This document shows, piece by piece, positions 8,700-15,850 of a stretch of DNA of 19,416 bases; position 1 is the stretch's first letter, and every line of letters starts with the position of its first letter. The position numbers and the translations under genes are program-made. The notes beneath the pieces were generated by a model. It worked only from the letters and a program-made list of their open reading frames with translations, had not been told where the DNA came from and made no database searches. Where the stretch lies: positions 1 to 19,416 of the forward strand of contig QFNA01000063.1 in assembly GCA_003248395.1 (NCBI GenBank). The letters are read 5' to 3'. The stretch is from Citromicrobium sp. (lineage in GTDB: Bacteria > Pseudomonadota > Alphaproteobacteria > Sphingomonadales > Sphingomonadaceae).

Positions 8700-9085
8700 C
8701 GGCGGATCTCCTTGAGCAAGGCCTCGATTTCCTCGAGATCCGCATCGCTCAGCGCTTCGGCCTCTGCCAATTGGGCAAACAGGGGGGCAGCGCGCCCGCC
8801 GAACAGGCGGTCGACGAGCCTGCGCGACTCGCCGCCGACATATTCGGCGCGGTCGATCAACGGGCGATAGAGGAAGCGACGGCCATCGGGCTCGGTGCCG
8901 ACGGCGTCCTTTGCCACCAGGCGGCTGAGCAATGTCTTGACCGTCGGGATCGACCAGCCATTCGCGTCGCAGACGCGATCGCAGACATCCTGCGCGGTGA
9001 GCGGGCTTTCATGCCAGAGCGCGTCCATCACGGCGAATTCGGCCTCGCTGATCCGCTCGCCCGTATTCTGGCTCGCTTTGCGCAT
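8696..9085 (-). CDS. blaI: BlaI/MecI-family transcriptional repressor
   Basis: The product is a 129-residue winged-helix repressor (penicillinase repressor family). The DNA-binding half contains ISEAEFAVMDALWHESPLTAQDV and WSIPTVKTLLSRLVAKDAV (recognition helix), followed by the wing GRRFLYRPLIDRAEYV. The C-terminal half is the dimerisation and cleavage region with an acidic tail (EALSDADLEEIEALLKEI). The frame stays open to 9547, but the ATG at 9085 has GGAGAG 8 nt upstream and the family N-terminus begins there. Its stop overlaps the M56/BlaR1 start in an ATGA quartet, the usual sensor-repressor pairing. Two TACA/TGTA dyads upstream probably serve as its own operators. The symbol is by family; actual ligand and regulon are unknown. 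Confidence 0.9.
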   Translation of the reverse strand: MRKASQNTGERISEAEFAVMDALWHESPLTAQDVCDRVCDANGWSIPTVKTLLSRLVAKDAVGTEPDGRRFLYRPLIDRAEYVGGESRRLVDRLFGGRAAPLFAQLAEAEALSDADLEEIEALLKEIRR

Positions 9086-9113
9086 AGTGACATCTCTCCT
9101 GACAGCGATTCGA

Positions 9114-9131
9114 TTACATACGTAGACAGTA
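9114..9131. promoter_or_regulatory. putative BlaI operator, site 1
   Basis: The core TACATACGTA (9115-9124) is a near-dyad of the TACA-N2-TGTA type used by BlaI/MecI repressors and is followed by GACAGTA. It lies 30-46 bp upstream of the blaI ATG. On the minus strand it contains a -10-like hexamer TGTAAT (9118-9113), so occupancy would block blaI transcription; no convincing -35 was identified. Confidence 0.6.
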
Positions 9132-9134
9132 AAA

Positions 9135-9152
9135 CTACATCTGTAAACAGTA
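9135..9152. promoter_or_regulatory. putative BlaI operator, site 2
   Basis: The core TACATCTGTA (9136-9145) is a perfect TACA-N2-TGTA dyad followed by AACAGTA. It repeats site 1 in the same orientation, 21 bp away (two helical turns), matching at 14 of 18 positions over the full unit. It also sits 54 bp upstream of the divergent cyclophilin start, so it could influence both directions. Confidence 0.65.
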
Positions 9153-9205
9153 CCGCGTTGGCGCGGGAATTGGCTACTCGTTCCCAATTGGACTAAGGCA
9201 ATGGG

Positions 9206-9952
9206 ATGAGCACCATTTCCAGCCTCGCGCTCTGCCTCTCGATTGTCGCCACGCCACTGCTGGCGCAGGAAGGCGGTGCCCCTGCCCCTGAAACGACACC
9301 AGTGGTGATCGAGACCGCGGCAGGCGACATCACAGTGGCGCTCGAGACCGAGCGCGCACCGATCACGACGGCCAATTTCCTGCGCTACGTCGACGAAGAT
9401 CGTTTCGACGGGATCGTGTTCTACCGCGCCATGAAGCTCGACTGGGACCAGCCCAACGGATTGATCCAGGCGGGCACGCAGTACGACCCGGAACGCATTC
9501 TCCCGCCCATTGCGCACGAACCCACAAGCCAGACCGGCGTGCTCCACCAGAAAGGCACGATTTCAATGGCCCGCGAAGCCCCGGGCACCGCGACGGGCGA
9601 CTGGTCGATATGGCTGGGCGACCAGCCATTTCAGGACGCCGATCCCGACAATGCCGATCCTGAACGCCGCGCCGGCTATGCCGCATTCGGCCACGTCACC
9701 GATGGCTGGGAGACGGTACTTGCCATCCATGCGATGCCGACCGACCCGGACAAGGGCGAAGGCTGGATGAAAGGCCAGATGCTGGCCGAACCCGTGACCA
9801 TCATCGATATACGGCGACTATTCAAGGCGGTGGTTGGCGCCGTAGGCCTCGCCCAATGCGGCATAGAGCCGCGGATCATAGGCTTCCAGATCGGGATGGT
9901 TGAGGATGCGGCGACCGTTCACCACCGTCAGCCGGTTGGAATTGAACCATAA
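9206..9952 (+). CDS. exported cyclophilin-type peptidyl-prolyl cis-trans isomerase
   Basis: This 248-residue protein has a signal peptide (residues 1-20, ending LLAQ) and a cyclophilin domain: PVVIETAAGDITVALE, ANFLRYVD, the catalytic-Arg motif VFYRAM (Arg74), GTISMAR (117-123) and AAFGHVTDG (159-167). It should catalyse prolyl isomerisation during folding in the periplasm. SD TAAGG (9194-9198) lies 7 nt before the ATG. Related proteins, as remembered, end near IDIRRL (about residue 205). Here 43 further residues are read from sequence that is antisense to the end of the lipoprotein metallopeptidase gene, giving a 135-bp convergent overlap. The tail looks like readthrough after loss of the original stop. 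Confidence 0.88.
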   Translation: MSTISSLALCLSIVATPLLAQEGGAPAPETTPVVIETAAGDITVALETERAPITTANFLRYVDEDRFDGIVFYRAMKLDWDQPNGLIQAGTQYDPERILPPIAHEPTSQTGVLHQKGTISMAREAPGTATGDWSIWLGDQPFQDADPDNADPERRAGYAAFGHVTDGWETVLAIHAMPTDPDKGEGWMKGQMLAEPVTIIDIRRLFKAVVGAVGLAQCGIEPRIIGFQIGMVEDAATVHHRQPVGIEP

Positions 9953-10606
9953 TTGTGTGCCCTTGGCCCAATATTCGTGGACCGTCGTCATCGCATATTC
10001 GTTGTGCCACAGATCGTCTTCCTTCGCTGCAGCATAGGCCGCCTCGATGCGGGAGTAGAGCGCCGGGTCGATCGCCTCGATCGCGAACAGGATCTGATGC
10101 GCGAATTCGTGCACGAAGATCGTTTCGCCATAATTGCGTGCGGTCGGCAGACCCAGCACGTCGGCGTCTTCGTCGGCTAGGAACTGGCCGCCGGTGGCGC
10201 GGGCGCGCATGTCCCAATACTGCCGGTCGGTGAACCGCCCGATCCGGTCTTCATAATGCTTGATCTCGCAACGCGTCAGGCGGGGATCGTCGCGGGCCGG
10301 CTTTTTCCAATCCGAATTCTCCGGCAAATCGAGCAAGGCTTCCTCGCGCGCGATGATGGCGATGCGATAGCCATTGGCGACGAGCCATTGCGCGATGTCG
10401 GGCCGATGGGCGAGCATTCCCTGTGCCATGTCGCGCGCGGCATAGAGCGCCGCATCGTCGACGCGCGATGACGACAGGATCGGCACCCCGCTGGCGGAAA
10501 CGTATTTCGTGTAAAACCCGGCCACACCCAGCTGTGCCGGAGGCTGCCCGGGCGTGCTCGCGCACGCGCCGAGTGCGAGCGCGGCGAGCGCAATAACCCG
10601 CCGCAT
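9818..10606 (-). CDS. lipoprotein, putative gluzincin-type zinc metallopeptidase
   Basis: The product is a 262-residue predicted lipoprotein: MRRVIALAALALGAC has a lipobox with Cys15. The body has the zinc motif HEFAH at 166-170 and, about 45 residues later, HEYWAKGTQLWF (Glu211 a likely third ligand), then LEAYDPRLYAALGEAYG. The HExxH plus downstream EYWA-x-G arrangement resembles secreted gluzincin-like proteins of the anthrax lethal-factor-like group; this is a motif-based inference. Substrate and role are unknown. The frame is open to a TTG at 10615; the ATG at 10606 directly precedes the signal sequence and lies 5 bp after the sdhA stop, so it is probably cotranscribed with sdhCDA. No strong SD is visible. 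Its 3' end overlaps the cyclophilin gene. Confidence 0.7.
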   Translation of the reverse strand: MRRVIALAALALGACASTPGQPPAQLGVAGFYTKYVSASGVPILSSSRVDDAALYAARDMAQGMLAHRPDIAQWLVANGYRIAIIAREEALLDLPENSDWKKPARDDPRLTRCEIKHYEDRIGRFTDRQYWDMRARATGGQFLADEDADVLGLPTARNYGETIFVHEFAHQILFAIEAIDPALYSRIEAAYAAAKEDDLWHNEYAMTTVHEYWAKGTQLWFNSNRLTVVNGRRILNHPDLEAYDPRLYAALGEAYGANHRLE

Positions 10607-10611
10607 CGCGA

Positions 10612-12453
10612 TCAATAAACCCGCTTCTTCGGCTCGATATAGCTGACATCATCGGTCAGCGTGAAATCATGCACCGGACGATAGGCGATGCGCACGTCGC
10701 CGCCGTTGCCGCCCCAGCCATCGAACCAGGCGATGGTATGTTTCATCCATTCGCCATCGTTGCGGTCGGGAAAATCCTCGTGCGCATGTGCGCCGCGGCT
10801 TTCCTTGCGGTTTTCCGCCGAGGCCATGGTGACATTGGCCTGCGCCATCAGATTGTCGAGTTCGAGCGTCTCGATCAGGTCGCTGTTCCAGATCAGCGAC
10901 CGGTCGAACACCTTGACGTCCTGCATCCGCTTGTTGGCATCGCGCAGCACGTCGACACCTTCTGCGAGCAGTTTGCTGTCTCGGAAGACCGCCGCATGCC
11001 GTTGCATGCCCTTCTGCATCTCGGCACGGATCTCCGCTGTCGGCGAATTGCCGTCGGCATAGCGAAAGTGATCGAGGCGCGTGAGGGCCAGTTCGGCACT
11101 GTTCGCCGGCAACTCGGCCTGGCTGATGCCCGGCTTCACGATTTCCTTCAGGCGATGCCCGGTCGCGCGGCCGAACACCACGAGATCGATCAGCGAGTTC
11201 GAACCAAGACGGTTGGCCCCGTGGACCGAAACGCAGGCGGCTTCGCCCACTGCGAACAGGCCAGGGACGATCTTTTCCGGATCGGCAGGATCGCCCGCCA
11301 TGACTTCGCCGTGGAAGTTACAGGGGATGCCGCCCATGTTGTAATGCACAGTCGGCGTGACCGGCAGCGGCTGCTTGGTCAGGTCGACACCGGCGAAAAT
11401 CTTACCGCTTTCGGTGATGCCCGGAAGGCGTTCGGCGAGAACCGCGGGATCGATGTGATCGAGATGCAGATAGATATGGTCGCCCTCGGGCCCGACGCCG
11501 CGCCCTTCGCGCATTTCCAGCGCCATCGAGCGCGACACGACATCGCGGCTCGCCAGATCCTTGGCGCTCGGCGCATAGCGTTCCATGAACCGCTCGCCTT
11601 CGGAATTGGTCAGGTAGCCGCCCTCGCCCCGCGCACCTTCGGTGATCAGGACACCCGCGCCGTAGATGCCGGTCGGGTGGAACTGGACGAATTCCATGTC
11701 CTGCAACGGAAGGCCGGCACGCAGCACCATTCCGCCACCGTCGCCGGTGCAGGTATGCGCGCTGGTCGCGGTGAAGTAGCAGCGGCCATACCCGCCCGTC
11801 GCCAAAACGACGGCCTGGCTGCGGAAACGGTGAATCGTGCCGTCATCCATGCACATGGCGATCACGCCGCGGCAAACCTTGCCGTCGGCGGTGTCTTCCA
11901 TGATCAGGTCGATGGCGAAGTATTCGATGAAGAAATCGGCGTCGAATTTCAGGCTCTGCTGGTACAGCGCATGCAGCATGGCATGGCCCGTCCGGTCGGC
12001 CGCGGCGCATGTCCGCTGGACCGGCGGCCCCTCGCCCATATTCTGCATGTGACCGCCGAAGGGGCGCTGATAGATCGTGCCATCGTCGTTGCGGCTGAAC
12101 GGGACGCCGGCGTGCTCCAGCTCGTAGACCGCCTGCGGTGCCTCGCGGACGAGGTATTCGATCGCGTCCTGGTCGCCGAGCCAGTCCGAACCCTTTACCG
12201 TGTCGTACATGTGCCACGACCAGTGATCGGGCGTGTTGTTACCGAGCGAGGCAGCAATGCCGCCCTGCGCCGCGACCGTATGCGAGCGGGTCGGAAAGAC
12301 CTTGGTTATGCAGGCGGTCTTGAGCCCTGCTTCGGCGCTGCCCATGGTGGCGCGCAGCCCCGATCCGCCCGCACCGACGACCACGCTATCGTAGGTATGA
12401 TCGACGATCGGATAGCTGCGACCGTTGATTTCGAATATATCGTTGCGGGCCAT
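10612..12453 (-). CDS. sdhA: succinate dehydrogenase flavoprotein subunit
   Basis: The product is the 613-residue catalytic subunit of succinate:quinone oxidoreductase (complex II), oxidising succinate to fumarate on the cytoplasmic face of the inner membrane. It has the dinucleotide motif VVVGAGGSGLRA, SHTVAAQGG (the His that binds FAD covalently in the family), QFHPTGIYGAG, ITEGARGEGG, SRSMALEMREGRG, HYNMGGIP and HGANRLGSNSL with the substrate-binding Arg. Length and C-terminus (KKRVY) fit the family. The ATG overlaps the sdhD stop by one base (TGATG), and AGGA lies 8 nt upstream. No sdhB follows within the window; a lipoprotein gene occupies that position. Confidence 0.97.
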   Translation of the reverse strand: MARNDIFEINGRSYPIVDHTYDSVVVGAGGSGLRATMGSAEAGLKTACITKVFPTRSHTVAAQGGIAASLGNNTPDHWSWHMYDTVKGSDWLGDQDAIEYLVREAPQAVYELEHAGVPFSRNDDGTIYQRPFGGHMQNMGEGPPVQRTCAAADRTGHAMLHALYQQSLKFDADFFIEYFAIDLIMEDTADGKVCRGVIAMCMDDGTIHRFRSQAVVLATGGYGRCYFTATSAHTCTGDGGGMVLRAGLPLQDMEFVQFHPTGIYGAGVLITEGARGEGGYLTNSEGERFMERYAPSAKDLASRDVVSRSMALEMREGRGVGPEGDHIYLHLDHIDPAVLAERLPGITESGKIFAGVDLTKQPLPVTPTVHYNMGGIPCNFHGEVMAGDPADPEKIVPGLFAVGEAACVSVHGANRLGSNSLIDLVVFGRATGHRLKEIVKPGISQAELPANSAELALTRLDHFRYADGNSPTAEIRAEMQKGMQRHAAVFRDSKLLAEGVDVLRDANKRMQDVKVFDRSLIWNSDLIETLELDNLMAQANVTMASAENRKESRGAHAHEDFPDRNDGEWMKHTIAWFDGWGGNGGDVRIAYRPVHDFTLTDDVSYIEPKKRVY

Positions 12454-12839
12454 CAGGCGGTTCCTGCGAATGCGAGGCGCGCAATCGAAACGAGGCCGAA
12501 GGCACCGCCGCCGATTGCTGCGAGATTGAGAAGTGCGAGCACGCCGAATTTCGTCCCGGCGTCGTGGATGTAATCCTCGACCAGGACCTGCAGACCGAGC
12601 CGCGCATGCCAGAACACGCTGACGATGAGCAGCGCCAGCGCGGTCGCGGGCAGCGTTTGCGATGCCCAGCCGGACACAGTGGCGTAATCGTAATTCGGCA
12701 GCAGCGCGAGGCTGACGGCGAGAAACAGCATCAGCACGAGATTGCCGACAGCGGTGAAGCGCTGCACCAGCCAGTGATGCGCGCCGTGATGCGCCGAGCC
12801 CAGCCCGCGCACCTGCCCGATAGGAGTTCCGTTACCCAT
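12453..12839 (-). CDS. sdhD: succinate dehydrogenase membrane anchor subunit
   Basis: This is a 128-residue integral membrane protein with three predicted helices (about 27-48, 60-80 and 96-122) that anchors SdhAB and, with SdhC, binds heme b and ubiquinone. The segments GSAHHGAHHWLVQRFTAVGN and FWHARLGLQVLVEDYIHD are typical of alphaproteobacterial SdhD; the His of FWHARLG is the likely heme ligand. It starts 8 bp after sdhC and its stop overlaps the sdhA start, consistent with an sdhCDA operon. Confidence 0.94.
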   Translation of the reverse strand: MGNGTPIGQVRGLGSAHHGAHHWLVQRFTAVGNLVLMLFLAVSLALLPNYDYATVSGWASQTLPATALALLIVSVFWHARLGLQVLVEDYIHDAGTKFGVLALLNLAAIGGGAFGLVSIARLAFAGTA

Positions 12840-12847
12840 GGCTCAGC

Positions 12848-13228
12848 TCACTTCAGAAGAATGATCGCCCAGAAGGCGACGGTAAGGAGAACGCCGAGCA
12901 GCGGCGCGAGGATCGACCAGGTCTTGTTGGTGTTCAGCTCGTAGCCTGCACCGATATCCATGACGAAGTGGCGCAATCCGGTCGCCATGTGGCTGAAGAA
13001 AGCCCAGCTCAACCCGACCAGCACGATCATGCCGACGGGCGAGCCCATGATGTCGGCAAATGTCTGGTAACTTTCCGCACCGCCGGCCATCGCACCCAGC
13101 CACCACAGCAGGACCGCGAGACCCACGATCGCCAGCCCGTCGCCAGTGATCCGATGGAGGATGGACGCCGCCATGTGCGGGCCCCATTTCCATATCTGCA
13201 AATGTGGGGAAAGCGGCCGGTTTGCCAT
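12848..13228 (-). CDS. sdhC: succinate dehydrogenase cytochrome b556 subunit
   Basis: This is a 126-residue membrane subunit of complex II. The N-terminal RPLSPHLQIWKWGPHMAAS, the SILHRITG signature (around His25) and SHMATGLRHFVMDIG (heme-binding region) define SdhC, and three hydrophobic helices follow the expected pattern. It is the first gene of the sdhCDA run. The ATG at 13228 has a modest AGG about 9-10 nt upstream. The promoter should lie in the 108-bp divergent gap with the SDR gene, which also holds a small inverted repeat, CGAGGC (13282-13287) / GCCTCG (13298-13303), in the presumed sdhC leader. Confidence 0.96.
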   Translation of the reverse strand: MANRPLSPHLQIWKWGPHMAASILHRITGDGLAIVGLAVLLWWLGAMAGGAESYQTFADIMGSPVGMIVLVGLSWAFFSHMATGLRHFVMDIGAGYELNTNKTWSILAPLLGVLLTVAFWAIILLK

Positions 13229-13336
13229 ACGTAACTACCTGTTCGACGAAATTCTGCGGCTTCCTTAGCGAAGCTGGCGGGCGAGGCAAGGCGTCTGGCC
13301 TCGACAATTGACGCAAAGTTTCGAATAGCATGCTGC

Positions 13337-14047
13337 ATGACTTGCATCCTCCTGACCGGTTCATCGCGCGGAATTGGCGCCGCATCGCGCCAAGCGCTCC
13401 TGGCTCGTGGCGCGACTGTCATCGGGCAATCGACCCGCGGCGACGCGCGTGATGCGATTGCAGCCGATTTCCGCGACCCCGAGGCACCATTGCGATTGTG
13501 GCAAGAGGCGCTGGAGCGAGCGAATGGTGTCATCGACGTCCTCGTCAACAACGCCGGCCTGTTCGATCCCAACGCCCTCGACAGATCGGACGACGAATGG
13601 CTCGACGCCTGGGACGATACGCTGCGCATCAACCTGACCGCTGCCGCCCAGCTCAGCCGGTTTGCCGTGCGGCATTGGCAGGATCGCGGCTGCGGCGGCC
13701 GCATCGTTCATGTGGCGAGCCGCGCAGGCCATCGCGGCGATTCGCCCGCGCACTGGCATTATGCGGCGAGCAAGGGCGGGATGCTGGCGATGCACAAGAC
13801 CATCGCGCGTCAGTACGCAGCCGATGGCATCCTGAGCTTTGCCATCACGCCGGGATTTACCGACACGGCCATGGCGGGCGACTATCTGGAAAGTCGCGGC
13901 GGCCCCGGCCTGCTGGCCGACGTTCCCCTCGGCCGTGTGGCCGAACCGGATGAAATTGCCAGGCTCGTGGAATTCTGCGCTCTCGACGCACCGCCCAGTA
14001 TGACCGGCGCAACAATCGATGCCAATGGAGCAAGCTATGTCCGCTAA
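13337..14047 (+). CDS. short-chain dehydrogenase/reductase (SDR), substrate unknown
   Basis: The product is a 236-residue SDR oxidoreductase with the cofactor motif TGSSRGIG (7-14), NNAG (71-74), the active-site triad Ser128, Tyr142 and Lys146 (HYAASKGG), and the PGF/DTAM segment after it. The C-terminal ATIDANGASYVR resembles the cofactor/substrate end of classical SDRs. Thr31-Arg34 (STRG) after the second strand hints at NADP preference, a weak inference. No clear SD precedes the ATG, and 108 bp separate it from divergent sdhC. Its last 11 bp overlap the start of the B3-type hydrolase gene, so the two are translationally linked. No specific pathway can be named. Confidence 0.85.
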   Translation: MTCILLTGSSRGIGAASRQALLARGATVIGQSTRGDARDAIAADFRDPEAPLRLWQEALERANGVIDVLVNNAGLFDPNALDRSDDEWLDAWDDTLRINLTAAAQLSRFAVRHWQDRGCGGRIVHVASRAGHRGDSPAHWHYAASKGGMLAMHKTIARQYAADGILSFAITPGFTDTAMAGDYLESRGGPGLLADVPLGRVAEPDEIARLVEFCALDAPPSMTGATIDANGASYVR

Positions 14048-14951
14048 AGCCCTTTTACCCCTGACCCTTGTGTTATCGGCCTGCGCCTATCTCCCGCCGC
14101 CGGTCAAGGAGCCCGAACCACTGCCTGAACGCGAATTGATCACAGCGCAGCAGTGGGCCCAGACCTGCACGGAATTCGACGATTGGGACAAACCCGCCGC
14201 ACCCTATCGCATTCACGGGTCGACCTACTACGTGGGCACATGCGGCATCGCCGCCATTCTGATTGCGGGCGACGGCGGACATATATTGATCGACAGCGGC
14301 ACCGAGAAAGGCGCCGACGTCGTGATACAGAACATCCGGAAACTCGGCTTTCGGCTAAATGAAGTTGCGAGCATTCTCCATAGCCATGAACATTTCGATC
14401 ATGTCGGCGGGCATGCGAAGCTGCGGGCCGCGACCGGCGCGCATGTCCATGCTTCGCCCGAGGCGGCAAAGGTCCTGCCAACCGGCGAAGACCATCCCGA
14501 CGACCCCCAGTTCGGCATGCACGAGCCGATGGCGCCGGTGCAGGTCGATGTCATTGTGCCTTCCGGGCAGAGCGTGCGCACCGAAGACGCGAGCGTTACG
14601 GCAATCGCGACGCCCGGCCACACGCCGGGCGCGCTGAGCTGGACCTGGCAATCGTGCGAAGCGGATGGCACCGACTGCCGCCAGATCGTCTATGCGGATT
14701 CGCTCTCGCCGATCAGCAGCGAGACCTATCGCTTCAGCGATCACCCCGACTATCTCGCAGCATTTCGCGAGGGGCTTGGACGGCTTGCAGCAACACCGTG
14801 CGATATCCTGCTGACACCGCATCCATCGGCGAGCCAGATGGTCAAGCGAGCGGCGTCCGGCTCATTCGTGGGCGGCATGAGTTGCGGCGAATATGCAGCG
14901 TCGATCACCGCACGGCTCGACCAGCGTCTGGCGGAAGAAAAAGGGCAGTGA
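14037..14951 (+). CDS. subclass B3 metallo-beta-lactamase-like lipoprotein
   Basis: This is a 304-residue MBL-fold protein with a lipoprotein signal (LVLSAC, Cys16). Zinc ligands fit subclass B3: HEHFDH at 117-122 (the HxHxDH set), His195 in ATPGHTPGALSW and His262 in LLTPHPS. The N-terminal block DDWDKPAAPYRIHGSTYYVGT also resembles B3 enzymes. The predicted activity is beta-lactam hydrolysis in the periplasm, facing the membrane; a lactonase or other MBL-fold role is possible. The ATG at 14037 has GGAG 6 nt upstream and starts the signal peptide; upstream in-frame ATGs (14019) lie inside the SDR gene. The stop overlaps the prmA start (GTGA). B3 enzymes are known from Erythrobacter-type bacteria, so it may be intrinsic to the lineage. 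Confidence 0.85.
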   Translation: MSAKALLPLTLVLSACAYLPPPVKEPEPLPERELITAQQWAQTCTEFDDWDKPAAPYRIHGSTYYVGTCGIAAILIAGDGGHILIDSGTEKGADVVIQNIRKLGFRLNEVASILHSHEHFDHVGGHAKLRAATGAHVHASPEAAKVLPTGEDHPDDPQFGMHEPMAPVQVDVIVPSGQSVRTEDASVTAIATPGHTPGALSWTWQSCEADGTDCRQIVYADSLSPISSETYRFSDHPDYLAAFREGLGRLAATPCDILLTPHPSASQMVKRAASGSFVGGMSCGEYAASITARLDQRLAEEKGQ

Positions 14952-15850
14952 GCGTCTGGAAGATTTCCGCTGAAGCGTCCAAGCGCGACGTGCAGAATGC
15001 CCTGCTGGCGCATGACGAGGCGTGGGATTTTCCCGAAGATCTGGTGGTCTCCGGTCGCGAAATTGCGGAGGATCGTCCGGAAGACTGGGTGCTCGAGGTC
15101 TGGCTGGAACACAAGCCGACCAGCGCGGAGAAACGCGCAGTATCCTCGCTATTCGGCGTTGCCGCGCCGCAGCTATCGAGTGAAAGACTGCCCGATACCG
15201 ACTGGGTCACGGAGAGCCAGAAGAATGTGACCCCCATCCGCGCCGGACGGTTCCATGTGCGAACGCCCGATCATCCGCCCGAACCAGCGATGGTCGATTT
15301 CACTATCCCGGCAAGCCAGGCGTTCGGCACGGGCCAGCATGAAACGACCGCTGCCTGTCTCGCCATGCTCGACCAGATGCGGCGGGAAGGTCTGTCGGTG
15401 CGCAATTTCGCCGACATCGGAACGGGCACGGGATTGCTGGCGTTCGCGGCGCTCCATCTGTGGCCCGGCAGCCTGGCCACTGCATCCGACATCGACGAGG
15501 TCTGCGCGGGCGTCATTTCGGCCAACGCCGCGCTCAACCGCATCCGGATAGGCAGCGATCGCGGTGCTTTGACCACGGTCATTGCACCGGGAATGGACCA
15601 TGTCCTCTTGCAGGCCCGCGCGCCCTACGATCTGATCATTGCGAATATCCTTGCCGGACCGCTCGTCGAACTCGCACCCGACTTTGCACAGGCGCTAAGC
15701 CCCGGTGGCAGCCTACTGCTCGCCGGCCTGTTACAGACGCAGGAGGCCGACGTTCGCCGCGCCTATCGCGCTCTGGGCTTTCGGCTGGCGCGCCGGGTCA
15801 TCCATGGCGACTGGTCGATCCTCTGGTTGCGCAAGAGCAGGGTCAGGTGA
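14948..15850 (+). CDS. prmA: ribosomal protein L11 methyltransferase
   Basis: The product is a 300-residue SAM-dependent methyltransferase that trimethylates ribosomal protein L11. The N-terminal substrate domain (about 1-95) is followed by the PrmA signature AFGTGQHETT (125-134), SAM motif I DIGTGTG (156-162) and motif IV IIANILAGPL (230-239), with the usual SPGGSLLLAGLL near the end. The frame extends upstream to 14654, but the GTG at 14948, overlapping the preceding stop as GTGA, gives the normal family length. A weak AGGG lies just ahead, so translational coupling is likely. The downstream gene again overlaps by GTGA. The product is cytoplasmic. Confidence 0.95.
   Translation: MSVWKISAEASKRDVQNALLAHDEAWDFPEDLVVSGREIAEDRPEDWVLEVWLEHKPTSAEKRAVSSLFGVAAPQLSSERLPDTDWVTESQKNVTPIRAGRFHVRTPDHPPEPAMVDFTIPASQAFGTGQHETTAACLAMLDQMRREGLSVRNFADIGTGTGLLAFAALHLWPGSLATASDIDEVCAGVISANAALNRIRIGSDRGALTTVIAPGMDHVLLQARAPYDLIIANILAGPLVELAPDFAQALSPGGSLLLAGLLQTQEADVRRAYRALGFRLARRVIHGDWSILWLRKSRVR

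Noticed and set aside
9086..9547. N-terminal extension of the BlaI gene to 9547
   Set aside because: The added residues are antisense to the cyclophilin gene and unlike any BlaI N-terminus; the ATG at 9085 has GGAGAG at proper spacing.
10669..12573. 634-codon plus-strand open frame opposite sdhA
   Set aside because: It is exactly antisense to sdhA/sdhD, whose protein motifs are unmistakable. The translated text has no domain sense and is rich in His, Arg and Asp, as expected for the shadow of a GC-rich gene.
13226..13240. CATACGTA near the sdhC start, shared with BlaI site 1
   Set aside because: The 8-bp match overlaps the sdhC start codon, lacks a TACA/TGTA dyad and lacks the CAGTA flank, so I treat it as chance.
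13308..13336. TTGACG as a -35 box for the SDR gene
   Set aside because: A -10 at the required spacing would overlap the ATG at 13337, and no -10-like hexamer is present.
14654..14947. N-terminal extension of prmA to 14654
   Set aside because: The added text lies inside the B3-type hydrolase gene in another frame. The GTG at 14948 gives normal PrmA length and a GTGA overlap.
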